Source: Diadophis punctatus similis (taxonomy: Eukaryota > Chordata > Lepidosauria > Squamata > Dipsadidae). Taken from it: a stretch of 64,000 nt of DNA. Below the pieces are notes generated by a model. That model worked only from the letters and a program-made list of their open reading frames with translations. It was not told the origin of the DNA and ran no database searches. Below, piece by piece: positions 42,131-52,567 of the stretch. Each line of letters starts with the position of its first letter. Positions within the stretch are counted from its first letter, which is position 1. Location: assembly GCA_023053685.1 (NCBI GenBank), contig JALIGW010000010.1, positions 10,821,919 to 10,885,918 on the forward strand. The letters are read 5' to 3'. The translations under genes and the position numbers were made by a program.

Positions 42131-43035
42131 TTCTTTCCTCCCCCTCCCTTTTTCCTTCTATATTTATTATCAAAATATATCAAAATACCTCTCATGTAAG
42201 CTTTACTTGCGTCCCAAACCATTTCCATCAAGGTACCCTTCTGCATATTCATAACAAAAAATTCTTTCATTAATTTTTTACACTCTTTTACATTATCATC
42301 ATATCTAAACAAATTATCATTTAACCTCCAAGACCTTCTAGGTCCATTTCCATACTCCAAATCCAACCAGACTGGACTGTGATCTGTCAGTGTTCTTGAG
42401 CATATCTTCGTCTTCTTCACCCTAGAAAAAAGGTCATTAGTAATCAATATAAAATCAATCCTTGAAAAGGATTGGTGTCTGTCAGAAAAGAAAGTAAAAT
42501 CCTTTTCTTCTAGGTTTCTTTCACGCCAAATATCTCTCAGCTCCCAGTCTTCCATCATCTCAAAGAAGGATTTAGGTAATCTTGATCTTGTAAAAATATT
42601 TTGCTTAAAACCCTTCTTCCAATCACCCAAAAGGATACAAGTTTTATATCCCCATTGTATTAACTTTGAATGTAGAAGATCATAAAAGAAAATTTGTTGT
42701 TGATTCGGGGCATATACGCTAATCACAAGTATTTTCTCTCCTTTTATTAAGAGTTCAATAGCTAAAAATCTTCCTTGGACATCTGCTTCAATTAACTTAG
42801 CAATCAAGTCTCTTTTCAGATATATGACTGTACCATTTTTCTTCTCTGGTGCTGCTGCTACAAAATGTGTACCTAATCTTGTATTTATCAAATGTTTTTG
42901 ATCTTGTATCCTGATATGAGTCTCTTGTAGGCAAATTAAATCATTCTTAAATTGTTTAAGATAATGAAATATTTTCCTCCTCTTCTGTGGAGAGTTTAAG
43001 CCATTAACATTCCAGGTCAGAAATTTAGTTCCCAT
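42094..43035 (-). pseudogene. L1-b ORF2 endonuclease
   Basis: The 313-residue frame starts MGTKFLTWNVNGLNSPQKRR, with a catalytic Asn in WNVNGL and Glu in CLQETHI. It continues with SVYAPNQQ, then ILLGDWKKGFKQN, where the usual GDFN motif is replaced, and FSRIDFILIT and LTDHSPVWL with the Asp-His pair. The lost GDFN asparagine should disable nicking. The start lies 49 bp beyond the end of ORF1. Confidence 0.85.
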
Positions 43036-43084
43036 CTCTGGCCTTCTGAAGCATCTGGAGCACTTTCTGAAGATCTTCCTTGGA

Positions 43085-44062
43085 TCATTCTTTTGGTCTC
43101 GCTCCTCCCACCGCTTCTGATTTAGTGCTTTCTTTAGGTACCAACTGAAGTTGTTGTTGTCTTATTTCTTCTCTGCGCTTAGCCGTTGTTGCTCTAGTTT
43201 GTCTTTGATCTTTTATCATTTCTTGTTGGATTAAAACCAAATCACTTTGACCTGACGAAGCCCACTCTTCTTGAACTAGTTTCAGCAACTCTTCTCTCTC
43301 TCCTTCTATAACATCCTCCTTTCTAGCTCTCAGAATTTTTGGAGGAATCTCTTTCATTGTCATAACTTCCTGTCCATCAACCTGAAGCTTATTTTTAAAA
43401 GTTGCCTGTAGGATGTCGTTAAGCAGTGTTCTAGTAGTAAAATATATTACAATATCTCTTGGCAGGTTTCTCCGTCTGGCCACCCACAAATTGACACGGT
43501 AAATTTTGTCAATCTGCCACCCCAATTCTTCCTTCGTTGCACCTAATACCTGCGCAAACGCCTCCAGCATCATATCTTTCAGGTTTTCTTGTTTGTTTTC
43601 CTTTACACCTCTAACCTTTATCGCAAACTCCATATTTCTGTATTAAATCATTGTTATATCAGCTTCATCCTTTTCAATTTTATCTTCAATTTCTTCTATT
43701 TTTCCACCCAAAATTACTGTAGACTGTTTAATTTCTTCCACCTCCTGATCCAATATTTCATAATTATTTGCCAAGCCTTGAAATGCAAATAATATGTCAT
43801 CTCTAATTTGTTGATTCCAAATTCCAATCTCATCTGAGACAGCCTGTATTTTTTCATTGATTTTCTCATTGGTTTCATCAATTTTTGCATTAAATGCAAT
43901 AGCAAGTTCACCCTGCATAGCTTTAAGAGTTTCTTGTAACATTCCCAGCATTAAAATCTGTGTTTGTGTTGAAGGGGCTTGCAATCTGGAAGTATGGGTG
44001 GGGGAGCTCTCAGCGCTGCCTGCCCCTTTAGAGGGAACAGTCTTCACAGATTTAGAAGCCAT
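43085..44062 (-). pseudogene. L1-b ORF1 protein with internal deletion
   Basis: Frame 43643-44062 (MASKSVKTVPSKGAGSAESS, coiled coil NNYEILDQEVEEIKQST) is followed after a stop near 43640 by frame 43085-43633 (MEFAIKVRGVKENKQENLKD, NLPRDIVIYFTTRTLLNDIL). At EIPPKILRARKE the sequence jumps to DVIEGEREELL, omitting about 70 residues of the C-terminal domain present in L1-c. RNA binding would be impaired. Confidence 0.85.
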
Positions 44063-44684
44063 TTGAAATTTAAGCAGATCTATATTTTATTCAAGATTTA
44101 TTATTTATTTTATTCAAAAGCCAAAAAGAAGAATTCCCAAATCAAAGTCCAAAGTCCAAATCCGGGTTAAAATCAAAAATTCTCCTGCAAAGGGCTACTA
44201 GCGAAACGAAACTTTCTTTTTAACTTTCACTTTTCCACGCCCTTTCAAGCTTCAATCGCCATTTTGTTACAACTTGCTAATTTGTTACTTCCGAAACACG
44301 AATCAACATTGGAGTTAAGTATAGGTACTTGCCGTCCGAGTCTCCTGGCTTTTTCCGCCTGCTGCAATTCAAATGTTAAAAAGCTGTTGTTGACAGCAGA
44401 GTCTGGTCGCAGCTTCTTGCTCCGCCATAAGCGGAGACGTCCCAGGTCCAGAACAAATGACAGGATTCTAGGGAGCCCTCACCCTTCGCGCCCCAGAATT
44501 TCTCCTGGGAGACTTGGGGGGCTCTACCCTTACCTGTTTGTTCTCCTCTCTCCCCTTTGCCCAGGGAGGAGATTTTTGAGCCACCAGACAGCTGTTTTCC
44601 CGCTGTTCTGGTGGTTTTAACGGTGTCGGGGACAGGCGCTCAACAAGGAGCGTCTGCGAAGCGCACGGTGCCAAACCGGAAGCC
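44063..44684 (-). promoter_or_regulatory. L1-b 5' leader (internal promoter region)
   Basis: The GC-rich leader begins CTTCCGGTTTGGCACCG and is closely similar to the L1-c leader at 30597-31167. No specific factor site is assigned. Confidence 0.6.
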
Positions 44685-44697
44685 TTTAAGTTACCTT

Positions 44698-45370
44698 GTT
44701 GTTTGGTTTCTTTTAACCTTTATTAGTCTTAGTCTAAATCTATCTAACTTACTATAAGTTTGTTTAAATTCTTACTATATAACCCATATCTATAACATAT
44801 ATAGAAATAATTCTCATTTTATTCTTATGAAGTGGGAATATAAACCTTTACATTTTTTCCCCTTAATCAGGTCTTGTTTTGTGACCAGATTTTTAAGTTT
44901 TTGTTTTGTTTTAACCAGCTGTACCATTTTCTCCATATTTCATAAAATTCGGAGTCTACTTTTCCGTGTATCTCCATCATAAGTTTGCACATTTCTGAGC
45001 ATTCTAATATTTTTCTAATTATCATATTGGAGGTAGGGATGATGTCTGTTTTCCAATTCTGTGCATACAGTAGTCTGGCTGCTGTTGTTATATGTAGTAT
45101 TAAGTAGCATTCCTCTTTAGTAAATTTTGTCCGGAAAATTCCCAGTAAAAACATTTCGGGTTTTAAATCAATTTTCTGTTTTATAATCTCCTCTAAACAG
45201 TTTCTAATTTTCTTCCAATATGTTTTAACCTCAGGGCAGGTCCACCACATATAGTAGGTCCCTATTTCTTTTTTGCACTTCCAACACTTCGGAGATACTG
45301 TTGGGAACATCTTAGCTAGTCGTGCCAGAGGAAGGTGCCAGCGGTAGAACATTTTATAAATACTCCTCAA
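44698..45370 (-). pseudogene. L1-a ORF2 C-terminal domain
   Basis: Within frame 44867-45490, residues encoded below about 45370 are L1: GFLRSIYKMFYRWHLPLARL, then SPKCWKCKKEIGTYYMWWTC (CX2C...C knuckle-like) and MFLLGIFRTKFTKEECYLIL. The N-terminal residues of this frame are antisense to the L2 insert. Part of 44698-44867 is 3' UTR. Confidence 0.8.
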
Positions 45371-45371
45371 G

Positions 45372-46725
45372 AAGCCTTCCCTGGACCCGGCGGATTTAAA
45401 GAACTTCCGGCCAGTCTCCAACCTTCCCTTTGCGGGGAAGGTTGTAGAGAAAGTGGTGGCGCTCCAGCTCCTGCGGCTTTTGGATGACACTGATTTTCTG
45501 GATCCCTTTCAATCGGGTTTCAGGCGCGGCTACAGTACGGAAACGGCTCTGGTCACCCTGATGGATGATCTCTGGAGAGCCCGGGATGGTGGTCACTCCT
45601 CCATCCTGGTGCTACTTGACCTCTCAGCGGCTTTCGATACCATTGACCATGGTATCCTTCTGCGTTGTCTCGGCGAGGTGGGAGTGGGCGGCACTGTTTT
45701 ACAGTGGTTCTCCTCCTACCTCTCTGACAGGACGCAGTCGGTGTTGACAGGGGGGCAGAGGTCGAGCCCTAGGCCCCTACTTTGTGGGGTGCCGCAGGGC
45801 TCGGTCCTCTCACCCATCCTGTTTAACATCTACATGAAACCGCTGGGTGAGATCATCCGACGACACGGGGTGAGGTATCAGCAGTATGCTGATGATACCC
45901 AGTTGTACACCTCCACCCAGTCTCAATTCAGGGAAGCTGTTGACGTAATGTGCCGCTGCCTGGACAATGTTAGGGTCTGGATGGGGATGAACCGGCTAAA
46001 ACTCAACCCTGACAAGACCGAGTGGCTATGGATATTGCCTCCCAAGGATTGTGTCAATTGTCCCTCCTTGGTTCTTGGGGGGGAGAAATTAACTCCCTCA
46101 GAACGGGTTCGCAATGTGGGTGTCCTCCTAGATCCACAGCTAAAATTGGAGCAACATCTTTCAGCTGTGGCTAGGGGGACCTTTGCACAGGTTCGCCTGG
46201 TACACCAATTGCGACCCTACTTGGAGAGGGAGGCTCTACTCACAGTCACTCACGCCCTTATCACCTCCCGGCTGGATTACTGCAATGGGTTCTACATGGG
46301 GCTACCCTTGAAAAGTATCCGGAGACTACAATTGGTGCAAAATGCAGCTGCGCAAGCTGTGGTGGGTGTGCCTAGGTACACCCACGTAACCCATTCTCCG
46401 CCAGCTGCATTGGCTGCCCATTAGTCTCCGGATCCAATTTAAGGTGCTGGTTTTGACCTTTAAAGCCCTACATGGCTCAGGGCCAGGGTACCTTCGGGAC
46501 CGCATCCTGCTGCATACCTCCCTACGACCGGTTAGATCCCACAGAGTTGGTCTCCTCCAGGTCCCATCGACCAAACGGTGCCGGTTGGCGGGGCCGAGGG
46601 GGAGAGCTTTCTCTGTGGGAGCCCCCTCCCTTTGGAACCAACTCCGTCCAGAGATTAGAACTATCCCCACCCTGCTGGCCTTCCGTAAAGCAATAAAAAC
46701 TTGGCTCTTCCGGCAGGCGGGGTGA
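45372..46725 (+). pseudogene. L2 ORF2 reverse transcriptase and C-terminus (L2-p)
   Basis: Coding starts KPSLDPADLKNFRPVSNL. Frame 45453-46424 shows FQSGFRRGYSTETALVTLMD, LVLLDLSAAFDTIDHGILLR (first Asp), GVPQGSVLSPILFNIYMKPL, YQQYADDTQLYTS (YADD) and LNPDKTEWLWILPP. After a one-base change near 46385 the frame moves to 46444-46725 (FKALHGSGPGYLRDRIL, then LWNQLRPEIRTIPTLLAFRK, KTWLFRQAG). The catalytic residues are intact. There is no endonuclease because of the 5' truncation. Confidence 0.88.
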
Positions 46726-46848
46726 AAATGAGACCAATTAGATTACATTTGGGTCTCCCCCCTTGGTTTATGAATGTCAGATGTTTTTTTTATTTTTATA
46801 ATTTTTTAATTAGATGTTTTTATGTAACAATTATTTTATATGTTGTTA

Positions 46849-46915
46849 GCCGCCCAGAGTCCCTCAGGAGTTGGGCGGCATACAAATCTATTAAATTAAA
46901 TTAAATTAAAATTAA
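46849..46915 (+). repeat. L2-p 3' stem-loop and ATTAA tail
   Basis: GCCGCCCA (46849-46856) pairs with TGGGCGGC (46872-46879). TACAAATCTATTAAATTAAA-type repeats follow to about 46915. The same stem lies at 59299-59329 in the other L2 copy, there joined to a TTTA array. Confidence 0.85.
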
Positions 46916-48028
46916 ATTATATTATGTTTGGTTATATTTAATTCCTCTTTGGTTTGACTATCTTGTGGGTCATTTTGTAATTTATTCTCTAATTCTTTAA
47001 GTTTTAAATTTAGTAAACTTTGGTTCTTTCTTTTTTCTTTATTTCGGTTGGCTACATACGCTATAGTTAACCCTCTAATATATGCCTTGGTTGTGTCCCA
47101 TAAATTCTGTATTGAAGTTTGTTCCTTGGTATTAATTTTTAAAAAAGCATTCCAATTCTTTCTCTATCTTTTGCCTGTAATTTTTTTGCTGAACTACTCT
47201 TTGGTTTAATGACCATCTAGTTTTCTTCCTCTTGTCTAGTCCTTTCCATTTTATTGTTAGTGGGTTATGGTCTCCCCAGGCATTGGGAAGTATATCTAAT
47301 TCCATCATTTCATCTATCAATTTTGGGGTCATCCATGCCATGTCAATTCTTGACCATGTGTTATATGGGTATGAAAAAAAAGTGAACTGTCTACTCTCTA
47401 GATTTAAGTAGCGCCAACCATCAATCAATTCAAATTCTTGTTTAATTTCCTCAAAAGAGTTTGGTAATTTTTTTTCTCTTTTTTTTCTATTGTTACCTTT
47501 ATAGTCTATCTTTTGGTCTGCTACAGCATTGAAATCTAAACAAAGATGTTCCCATTGAATTTCTAATAGATTTTTATGTATCTTAGAAAAAAAGGTTTTT
47601 TGTTTTGTATTTGGTGCATAAATCATTACAAACAGTATTTTCTTATATCCCACTTTTATTTCGACAATCAAAATTCTCCCATCTTCATCTCTGTATATCA
47701 ATTCTGGATTTAACCACTTTTTTATGTACACAATCACTCCTCTTTTTTTTTCTTTGGATAGGGCCGAATATAGTTTACCAAGTTTAGGTTTTTCCAAAGT
47801 AATGTTTGGGTCACTCTTTATGTGAACTTCCTGGAGACAGGTTATATCCGAATTTAATTTCTCTAATCTAAATAGTATTTTTTTCCATTTAGCTGGTGCA
47901 TTTAATCCATTTATATTCATAGAAATGAGATTTATTTCTCCTCCCTTCAGTCCTTCATTTTGCTGTTTCCTTCTGTCCTCCTCTTCTATATTCAGTCTGG
48001 GCCCTTGTCCTTGCGCCGTCCCTTTCAT
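46916..48028 (-). pseudogene. L1-a ORF2 endonuclease and linker start
   Basis: Frame 47132-48028 contains ISMNINGLNAPAKWKK, ITCLQEVHIKSDPNI (Glu), FVMIYAPNTKQ, LCLDFNAVADQ (GDFN with the first Gly replaced), WSRIDMAWMTPK and WGDHNPLTIKW (Asp-His). Below 47132 the linker continues out of frame (AYIRGLTIAYVANRNKEK) to 46916. The RT that should follow is absent. The first residues overlap the ORF1 frame, so the true ORF2 start is probably near GGEINLISMN. Confidence 0.83.
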
Positions 48029-49087
48029 AATTGTCTATCCTTTTCCTCTCCTTCCTTTCCTGCTCCATTGTATTGTCCTCTACACTTTGCTCCTCCCTAT
48101 TTATTTTTTCTCTCTCCTCTGTAGTTCTTGGTTCTTCCTCTTCCTTAATGTACTCTTCATAGAAGTCTCTAGCTTCTTCTACAGAGATTATCTTAAATCT
48201 TTTATCTCCCATTGAAATCAATAACCCCTCCGGAATTAGCCATCTAAATAATATTTTTTGTCTTATTAATTGTTTGGTTAGGAAGTTGTACCCCTTTCTT
48301 TTATCCCTTATTCTTCTGGGAACCTGTCTGAGTATAATAATTTCCTTCCCTTTAAAGATGGGGGTATTTTCTCTTGCAGAGTTGTATATTTTATCTCTAA
48401 TATTTTTTTTATGAAGCATATATGGACTTCCCTTGGCAGCTTGTTTCTACGGGCATAGTTTGTTTGTAATCTGAAAATTTCATCCATTTCTTCTATAATC
48501 TCTTGTTTTGTTTTATTTCTTAAGCCTGCTATGCTCTCTGCCATCTTTTCAGGGAGGTGTTCATCCTTGTCTTCTTGCACATTCTGGAATCTTAAATAGA
48601 ATGCAGCTTTTTTGATTTCCAGATGTGCAATTGCCTCTTCAAGTTCCCTATTAACTGTTTCCAGCCTCCTCTCTGTTCCCTCTAATCTTTGGCCTATTTG
48701 CTCCATTTTATCCTCTACTGTTTTCATTCTTTTTTCATTATTTATTAATGTTTCTTGAATTTTCCCCATTTTCTCATCAAGATTTCCCATTCTCTCATCT
48801 ACTTTCCTGATGTCTCCTTTCATTTCCCCCATTTCTTCTCTCAAACCCTCACAATGCTTGTCCATAGACTCCTGCATTTTTGACATCATTTCTTGTAGCC
48901 CAGTTAAGGTAGTTTGCGTATTCTCTGATGTGTTATCTATTTGGCATTGGCCTGCAGGAGATGGAGTAGCAATTGTTGTTTTTTTCTCTATTTTAGAGGT
49001 TGTTGTAATTGTACTTGTCATTTTTACAATCCCCAAATATTTGTTCCAATGTATCTTATACAATATTTTTGTTACAAATCTAAACAA
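47955..49087 (-). pseudogene. L1-a ORF1 protein, one frameshift
   Basis: Frame 48308-49087 gives the N-terminus (probable start MTSTITTTSKIEKKT at about 49021), a long coiled coil (MQESMDKHCEGLREEMGEMK through LETVNRELEEAIAHLE) and the RRM-like start (AAFYLRFQNVQEDKDEHLPE, NKLPREVHICFIKK). After a frameshift near 48400-48420, frame 47955-48419 continues with NIRDKIYNSARENTPIFKGK, RRIRDKRKGYNFLTKQLIRQ, DKRFKIISVEEARDFYEEYI and an acidic, then basic tail. It is a different L1 subfamily from L1-b, c and d. Confidence 0.85.
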
Positions 49088-51332
49088 TGTTATTATTTGC
49101 TATTTTCTTTTCAATATGCACATTGATACAATCACAGTTAACCTTTGTATTCTATCACATTAATATTTCAAATATTTCAAGTTCTTATTTTCACTAAATC
49201 TCTGTAGGCTCTTTTTAATTTAATAATTATATTTAAATAAATCAGAGTTTTACTTTCTCTAGATTATATATGGAGTTAGCAAAAGTTATATATCATAGTA
49301 GAAATTTCTTTTCATTTCCATTCAGCAAATTAATAGAGGCAATGTATATTTATATATAATGCAAGATATAAAAAAGAAAAAAAGAAACAATCAAGCCCAT
49401 TAATAGTAAGTTTCAATTTCTCAAACTCTTAAACAAAAATATTCCTATTACATTGATTTAAAGGTTTTAGAATTTTTCTCCACTAAGTCAATGTTCGTTT
49501 CTATTTCATATCCACTCCAATCTTTTATAGTTATAAGATTCTTATAGAGTTCCTTATTAGATATATTTAACAAGTTTCCATTCTATTTCACAGTCACTTT
49601 GCTTTTCTTCTCATTCAAAATGTCTCCTAGATGTTTCCTTGTCACTTCTGATTGCTTACAAGTGTTCCATTTCTAGTGTATTCTATCACATTAATATTTC
49701 AAATATTTCAAGTTCTTATTTTCACTAAATCTCTGTAGGCTCTTTTTAATTTAATAATTATATTTAAATAAATCAGAGTTTTACTTTCTCTAGATTATAT
49801 ATGGAGTTAGCAAAAGTTATATATCATAGTAGAAATTTCTTTTCATTTCCATTCAGCAAATTAATAGAGGCAATGTATATTTATATATAATGCAAGATAT
49901 AAAAAAGAAAAAAAGAAACAATCAAGCCCATTAATAGTAAGTTTCAATTTCTCAAACTCTTAAACAAAAATATTCCTATTACATTGATTTAAAGGTTTTA
50001 GAATTTTTCTCCACTAAGTCAATGTTCGTTTCTATTTCATATCCACTCCAATCTTTTATAGTTATAAGATTCTTATAGAGTTCCTTATTAGATATATTTA
50101 ACAAGTTTCCATTCTATTTCACAGTCACTTTGCTTTTCTTCTCATTCAAAATGTCTCCTAGATGTTTCCTTGTCACTTCTGATTGCTTACAAGTGTTCCA
50201 TTTCTAGTGTATTCTATCACATTAATATTTCAAATATTTCAAGTTCTTATTTTCACTAAATCTCTGTAGGCTCTTTTTAATTTAATAATTATATTTAAAT
50301 AAATCAGAGTTTTACTTTCTCTAGATTATATATGGAGTTAGCAAAAGTTATATATCATAGTAGAAATTTCTTTTCATTTCCATTCAGCAAATTAATAGAG
50401 GCAATGTATATTTATATATAATGCAAGATATAAAAAAGAAAAAAAGAAACAATCAAGCCCATTAATAGTAAGTTTCAATTTCTCAAACTCTTAAACAAAA
50501 ATATTCCTATTACATTGATTTAAAGGTTTTAGAATTTTTCTCCACTAAGTCAATGTTCGTTTCTATTTCATATCCACTCCAATCTTTTATAGTTATAAGA
50601 TTCTTATAGAGTTCCTTATTAGATATATTTAACAAGTTTCCATTCTATTTCACAGTCACTTTGCTTTTCTTCTCATTCAAAATGTCTCCTAGATGTTTCC
50701 TTGTCACTTCTGATTGCTTACAAGTGTTCCGTTTCTACATCCACCAACTTTCTTTCACTTCCTTGTCCCTTCTTCACTTTCTGTTATCCTTTTCAGCTCG
50801 CTCTTATTCCAATCAGTCTTTTAGTCTCTTTGCAGAATGTTTTTAAAGATCCAATCTGGTTTTCTCCTCTCTTTTTCTCCACCATTCACTTCCCAGATCT
50901 CTGTTCCTGCCGTTTCTGCTCACTATTATCCTTCGCCGCTGTCACCCTCCAAGAGCACTTTCTGTCGTCTTTAGTCTCACCACCACCACAAAAAAGGGGT
51001 CTCTTTCTTTTCCTTCTACACATTGTTAAAAGTCCACTTTCAATCCACGTCTTTCCACTCGTCTCAGTTGTTTCTCACTTGAAGCTTCCTTCCTCTCGTC
51101 CCTCTGTCAGTTCAGAAGAGCCGATCTCTTTTGCGATCGGATCTTGGAGTTTCCTCTTGCTATCAGGGGGATTTGCCTTTCTCCCCTGATGCCCCGAGGT
51201 TCCCCCTCTCTGCTGATGCTCTCTACAAGTTCAGCTTCACCCTAGAGCCTCCGAAATACCGCAAAAAATGTTAAAGCAGGTCCCGGGAGATCGGCTGCTG
51301 CTCCACTCTGGCATGACGCCAAATCGGAAGTT
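49088..51332 (-). promoter_or_regulatory. L1-a 5' leader
   Basis: About 2.2 kb lies upstream of ORF1, much longer than the roughly 600-bp leaders of L1-b, c and d, because of three 531-bp tandem units (49146-50737). The outer 600 bp (50738-51332) is GC-richer and ends at ACTTCCGATTTGGC. Confidence 0.7.
49146..50737. repeat. Three tandem 531-bp units in the L1-a leader
   Basis: Units start at 49146, 49677 and 50208, a period of exactly 531 bp. By eye the copies are identical apart from one A-to-G near the end of the third (50731). No open frame of note lies in the unit. Such units recall promoter monomers of some mammalian L1 families, but could also be an assembly or late duplication product. 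Confidence 0.97.
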
Positions 51333-51349
51333 GATGATATATGCTTTTT

Positions 51350-51427
51350 AAGCTGTACTGAAGATATATGGTGTTGTAAGCATGTTTTTATTGTGGAGGA
51401 AAAAATAGAAAAACTTTTCTTTAAAAA
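51350..51427 (+). mobile_element. Retroposon D 3' terminus
   Basis: The remaining 3' end of D after L1-a: it contains GTGGAGGAAAAAATAG and closes with CTTTAAAAAA before the CR1 target duplicate. Confidence 0.75.
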
Positions 51428-52137
51428 AATCCTTTGCTCTCTTGCCGGATGTTGCCCTCTCGTTGGTAGTATGGATGAGAAAACTACTTGTGCACCTAAG
51501 TCCTTGACTTTCTTGCCTAAATGTTCGTAGTCTCTCAGTATTGTTTTCAGGTCCTTTTTTGTGTCATTAGTTCCTACATGTAGTAGTAGAAGGGGGTAGT
51601 AGTCTGTGGGTTTTATTATTTCGGTTAGTTTCTCAGCTACATCTTGGATTTTAGCCCCAGGGAGACAGCATACCTCTCTGGATTGATTGTCTGGTCTACA
51701 GACTGCAGGTACAGTTCCTTTGAGGATTGAATCTCCTATTACCAGCACTCGCCTTTTTTGTCTGGGGTTGTTTGTGGAGTTTTTTTCTTTGTCATAGTGG
51801 CATTTGGTGGTGTTGCTTTGCTGAGGATTCTTTCTGGTGCTTCTTTTTTATGTGTCTGTATGTTTTCTTCTATTGGGAGTCCTTGGTATTGGTATTGGTT
51901 GCTTAGAGCCAGTGGGGTTGGATCTGGGTGGGTTGGTTGGGACAGTGGTTTTGTGCTTGGTTTGTGTGTTTTTTCTGTGGATGACATGTGTCCATCTGTT
52001 TTTTACCTCTAATGGGTCAACTCTTTCAGAAGTTGTTTGATCATTTTTATGTTAAGTTTGTGCATATTCTTTTTGCAAGGTTTGGAGTTTCTTATTTTGT
52101 TGGTTGAGTTTCAGATTCATTAGAGTTTCCTCTAGAC
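51428..52137 (-). pseudogene. CR1 ORF1: linker and SGNH esterase N-terminal part
   Basis: Frame 51739-51987 and the segment up to 52137 give a polar N-terminal region (coil LEETLMNLKLNQQNKKLQTL, then a Thr/Pro-rich linker). The overlapping frame 51242-51748 starts MLVIGDSILKGTVPAVC (GDS block with the nucleophile Ser) and has PLLLLHVGTNDTKKDLKTIL (GTND block) and VVFSSILPTRGQHPAREQRI. Residues after AREQRI belong to retroposon D. Together with 35355-35549 this makes one esterase domain, which CR1 ORF1 uses in an unclear lipid- or RNP-related role. Confidence 0.83.
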
Positions 52138-52567
52138 CAGTGATGGCGAACCTTTTTCGGCTCGAGTGCCAAAAGGGTGCACATGCACACGATAGCATGC
52201 ACATGTGTGCCCACACCCATAATGCAATGCCCTGCATATGTGCACAACCCCCCTATGCTGCCCCCATGCACGCATGTGCACAGGCTTCAATGAAGCCCCC
52301 GGACTTCCAGTTGACCCGTTGGGCTGTTTTTCGCTCTCCCCAGGGTTCAGGAAAGCCTCCTGAAGCCTGGGGATGGCGAAAAATGGCCCAACGGGCCAAC
52401 CGGAAATTCGGAAACAGTAGAGCTGCCCCACCACCTACCTTCAATTAATTGCAGGCAGGTGTCACACACCTCAGCCCATTTCTTCTGCAGCCAGGAAGGC
52501 TTTCCTGAAGGCCTGTGTAGCCGATAACAGAGCTCCAGATTGATCCGGAGCTCTGTTATCAGCTGCA
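52138..52567. mobile_element. hAT-like palindromic element (fragment)
   Basis: It begins CAGTGATGGCGAACCTTTTT, a CAGTGGTGGCGAACC-type hAT terminus, where CR1 ends. It contains an imperfect inverted repeat of about 45 bp per arm (52299-52343 with 52366-52411) and a perfect 14-bp one (52523-52536 with 52547-52560). The right terminus is not clear; an LTR fragment follows. Confidence 0.5.
52523..52560. repeat. Perfect 14-bp inverted repeat
   Basis: GATAACAGAGCTCC pairs exactly with GGAGCTCTGTTATC across a 10-bp loop. Confidence 0.93.

Larger units (their letters stand above)
39041..44684 (-). mobile_element. L1 LINE (L1-b), nearly full-length, 5.6 kb
   Basis: It is inserted in L1-a 3' sequence with a 13-bp duplication TTTA[T/A]GTTACCTT (39028-39040 and 44685-44697). 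It has a 5' leader (44063-44684), ORF1 (43085-44062), ORF2 (39312-43035) and a 3' UTR with a G-rich tract and poly(A). ORF1 and ORF2 carry frameshifts, stops and an ORF1 deletion. It serves as the reference for the internally deleted L1-c. Confidence 0.92.
45370..46915 (+). mobile_element. L2-type LINE fragment (L2-p)
   Basis: It is 5'-truncated within the RT fingers and includes the RT, C-terminus, 3' UTR, a 3' stem-loop and an ATTAA-type tail. It lies in L1-a ORF2 in opposite orientation. The left junction shares the word CTCCTCAAG with both L1 and L2, and no target duplication is visible. Much of L1-a RT is missing at this site. Confidence 0.88.
38859..51332 (-). mobile_element. L1 LINE (L1-a), full-length but disrupted
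   Basis: A perfect 17-bp duplication GATGATATATGCTTTTT flanks it (38842-38858 and 51333-51349). The 5' end (51332) reads ACTTCCGATTTGGC, as in the other L1s. Its own parts are the 3' UTR (38859-39040), ORF2 C-terminus (44698-45370), ORF2 endonuclease (46916-48028), ORF1 (47955-49087) and a long leader (49088-51332) with three 531-bp tandem units. L1-b and an L2 fragment lie inside, and the RT domain is missing. Confidence 0.88.
35550..51427 (+). mobile_element. Retroposon D (non-LTR), carrying nested insertions
   Basis: The element is inserted in CR1 ORF1 with a 15-bp duplication AAT[T/C]CTTTGCTCTCT (35535-35549 and 51428-51442, one mismatch). The 3' end reads GTGGAGGAAAAAATAG and ends in an A-rich tail, as in retroposon E. 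Own sequence is 35550-38858 (less the MITE at 36582-37568) plus 51350-51427, about 2.4 kb. One ORF is visible and there is no RT or endonuclease, so it is non-autonomous. L1-a occupies 38859-51332. Confidence 0.78.

Noticed and set aside
49146..50737. CRISPR-like array
   Set aside because: The repeats are direct 531-bp tandem units without spacers, inside an L1 leader of a vertebrate genome.
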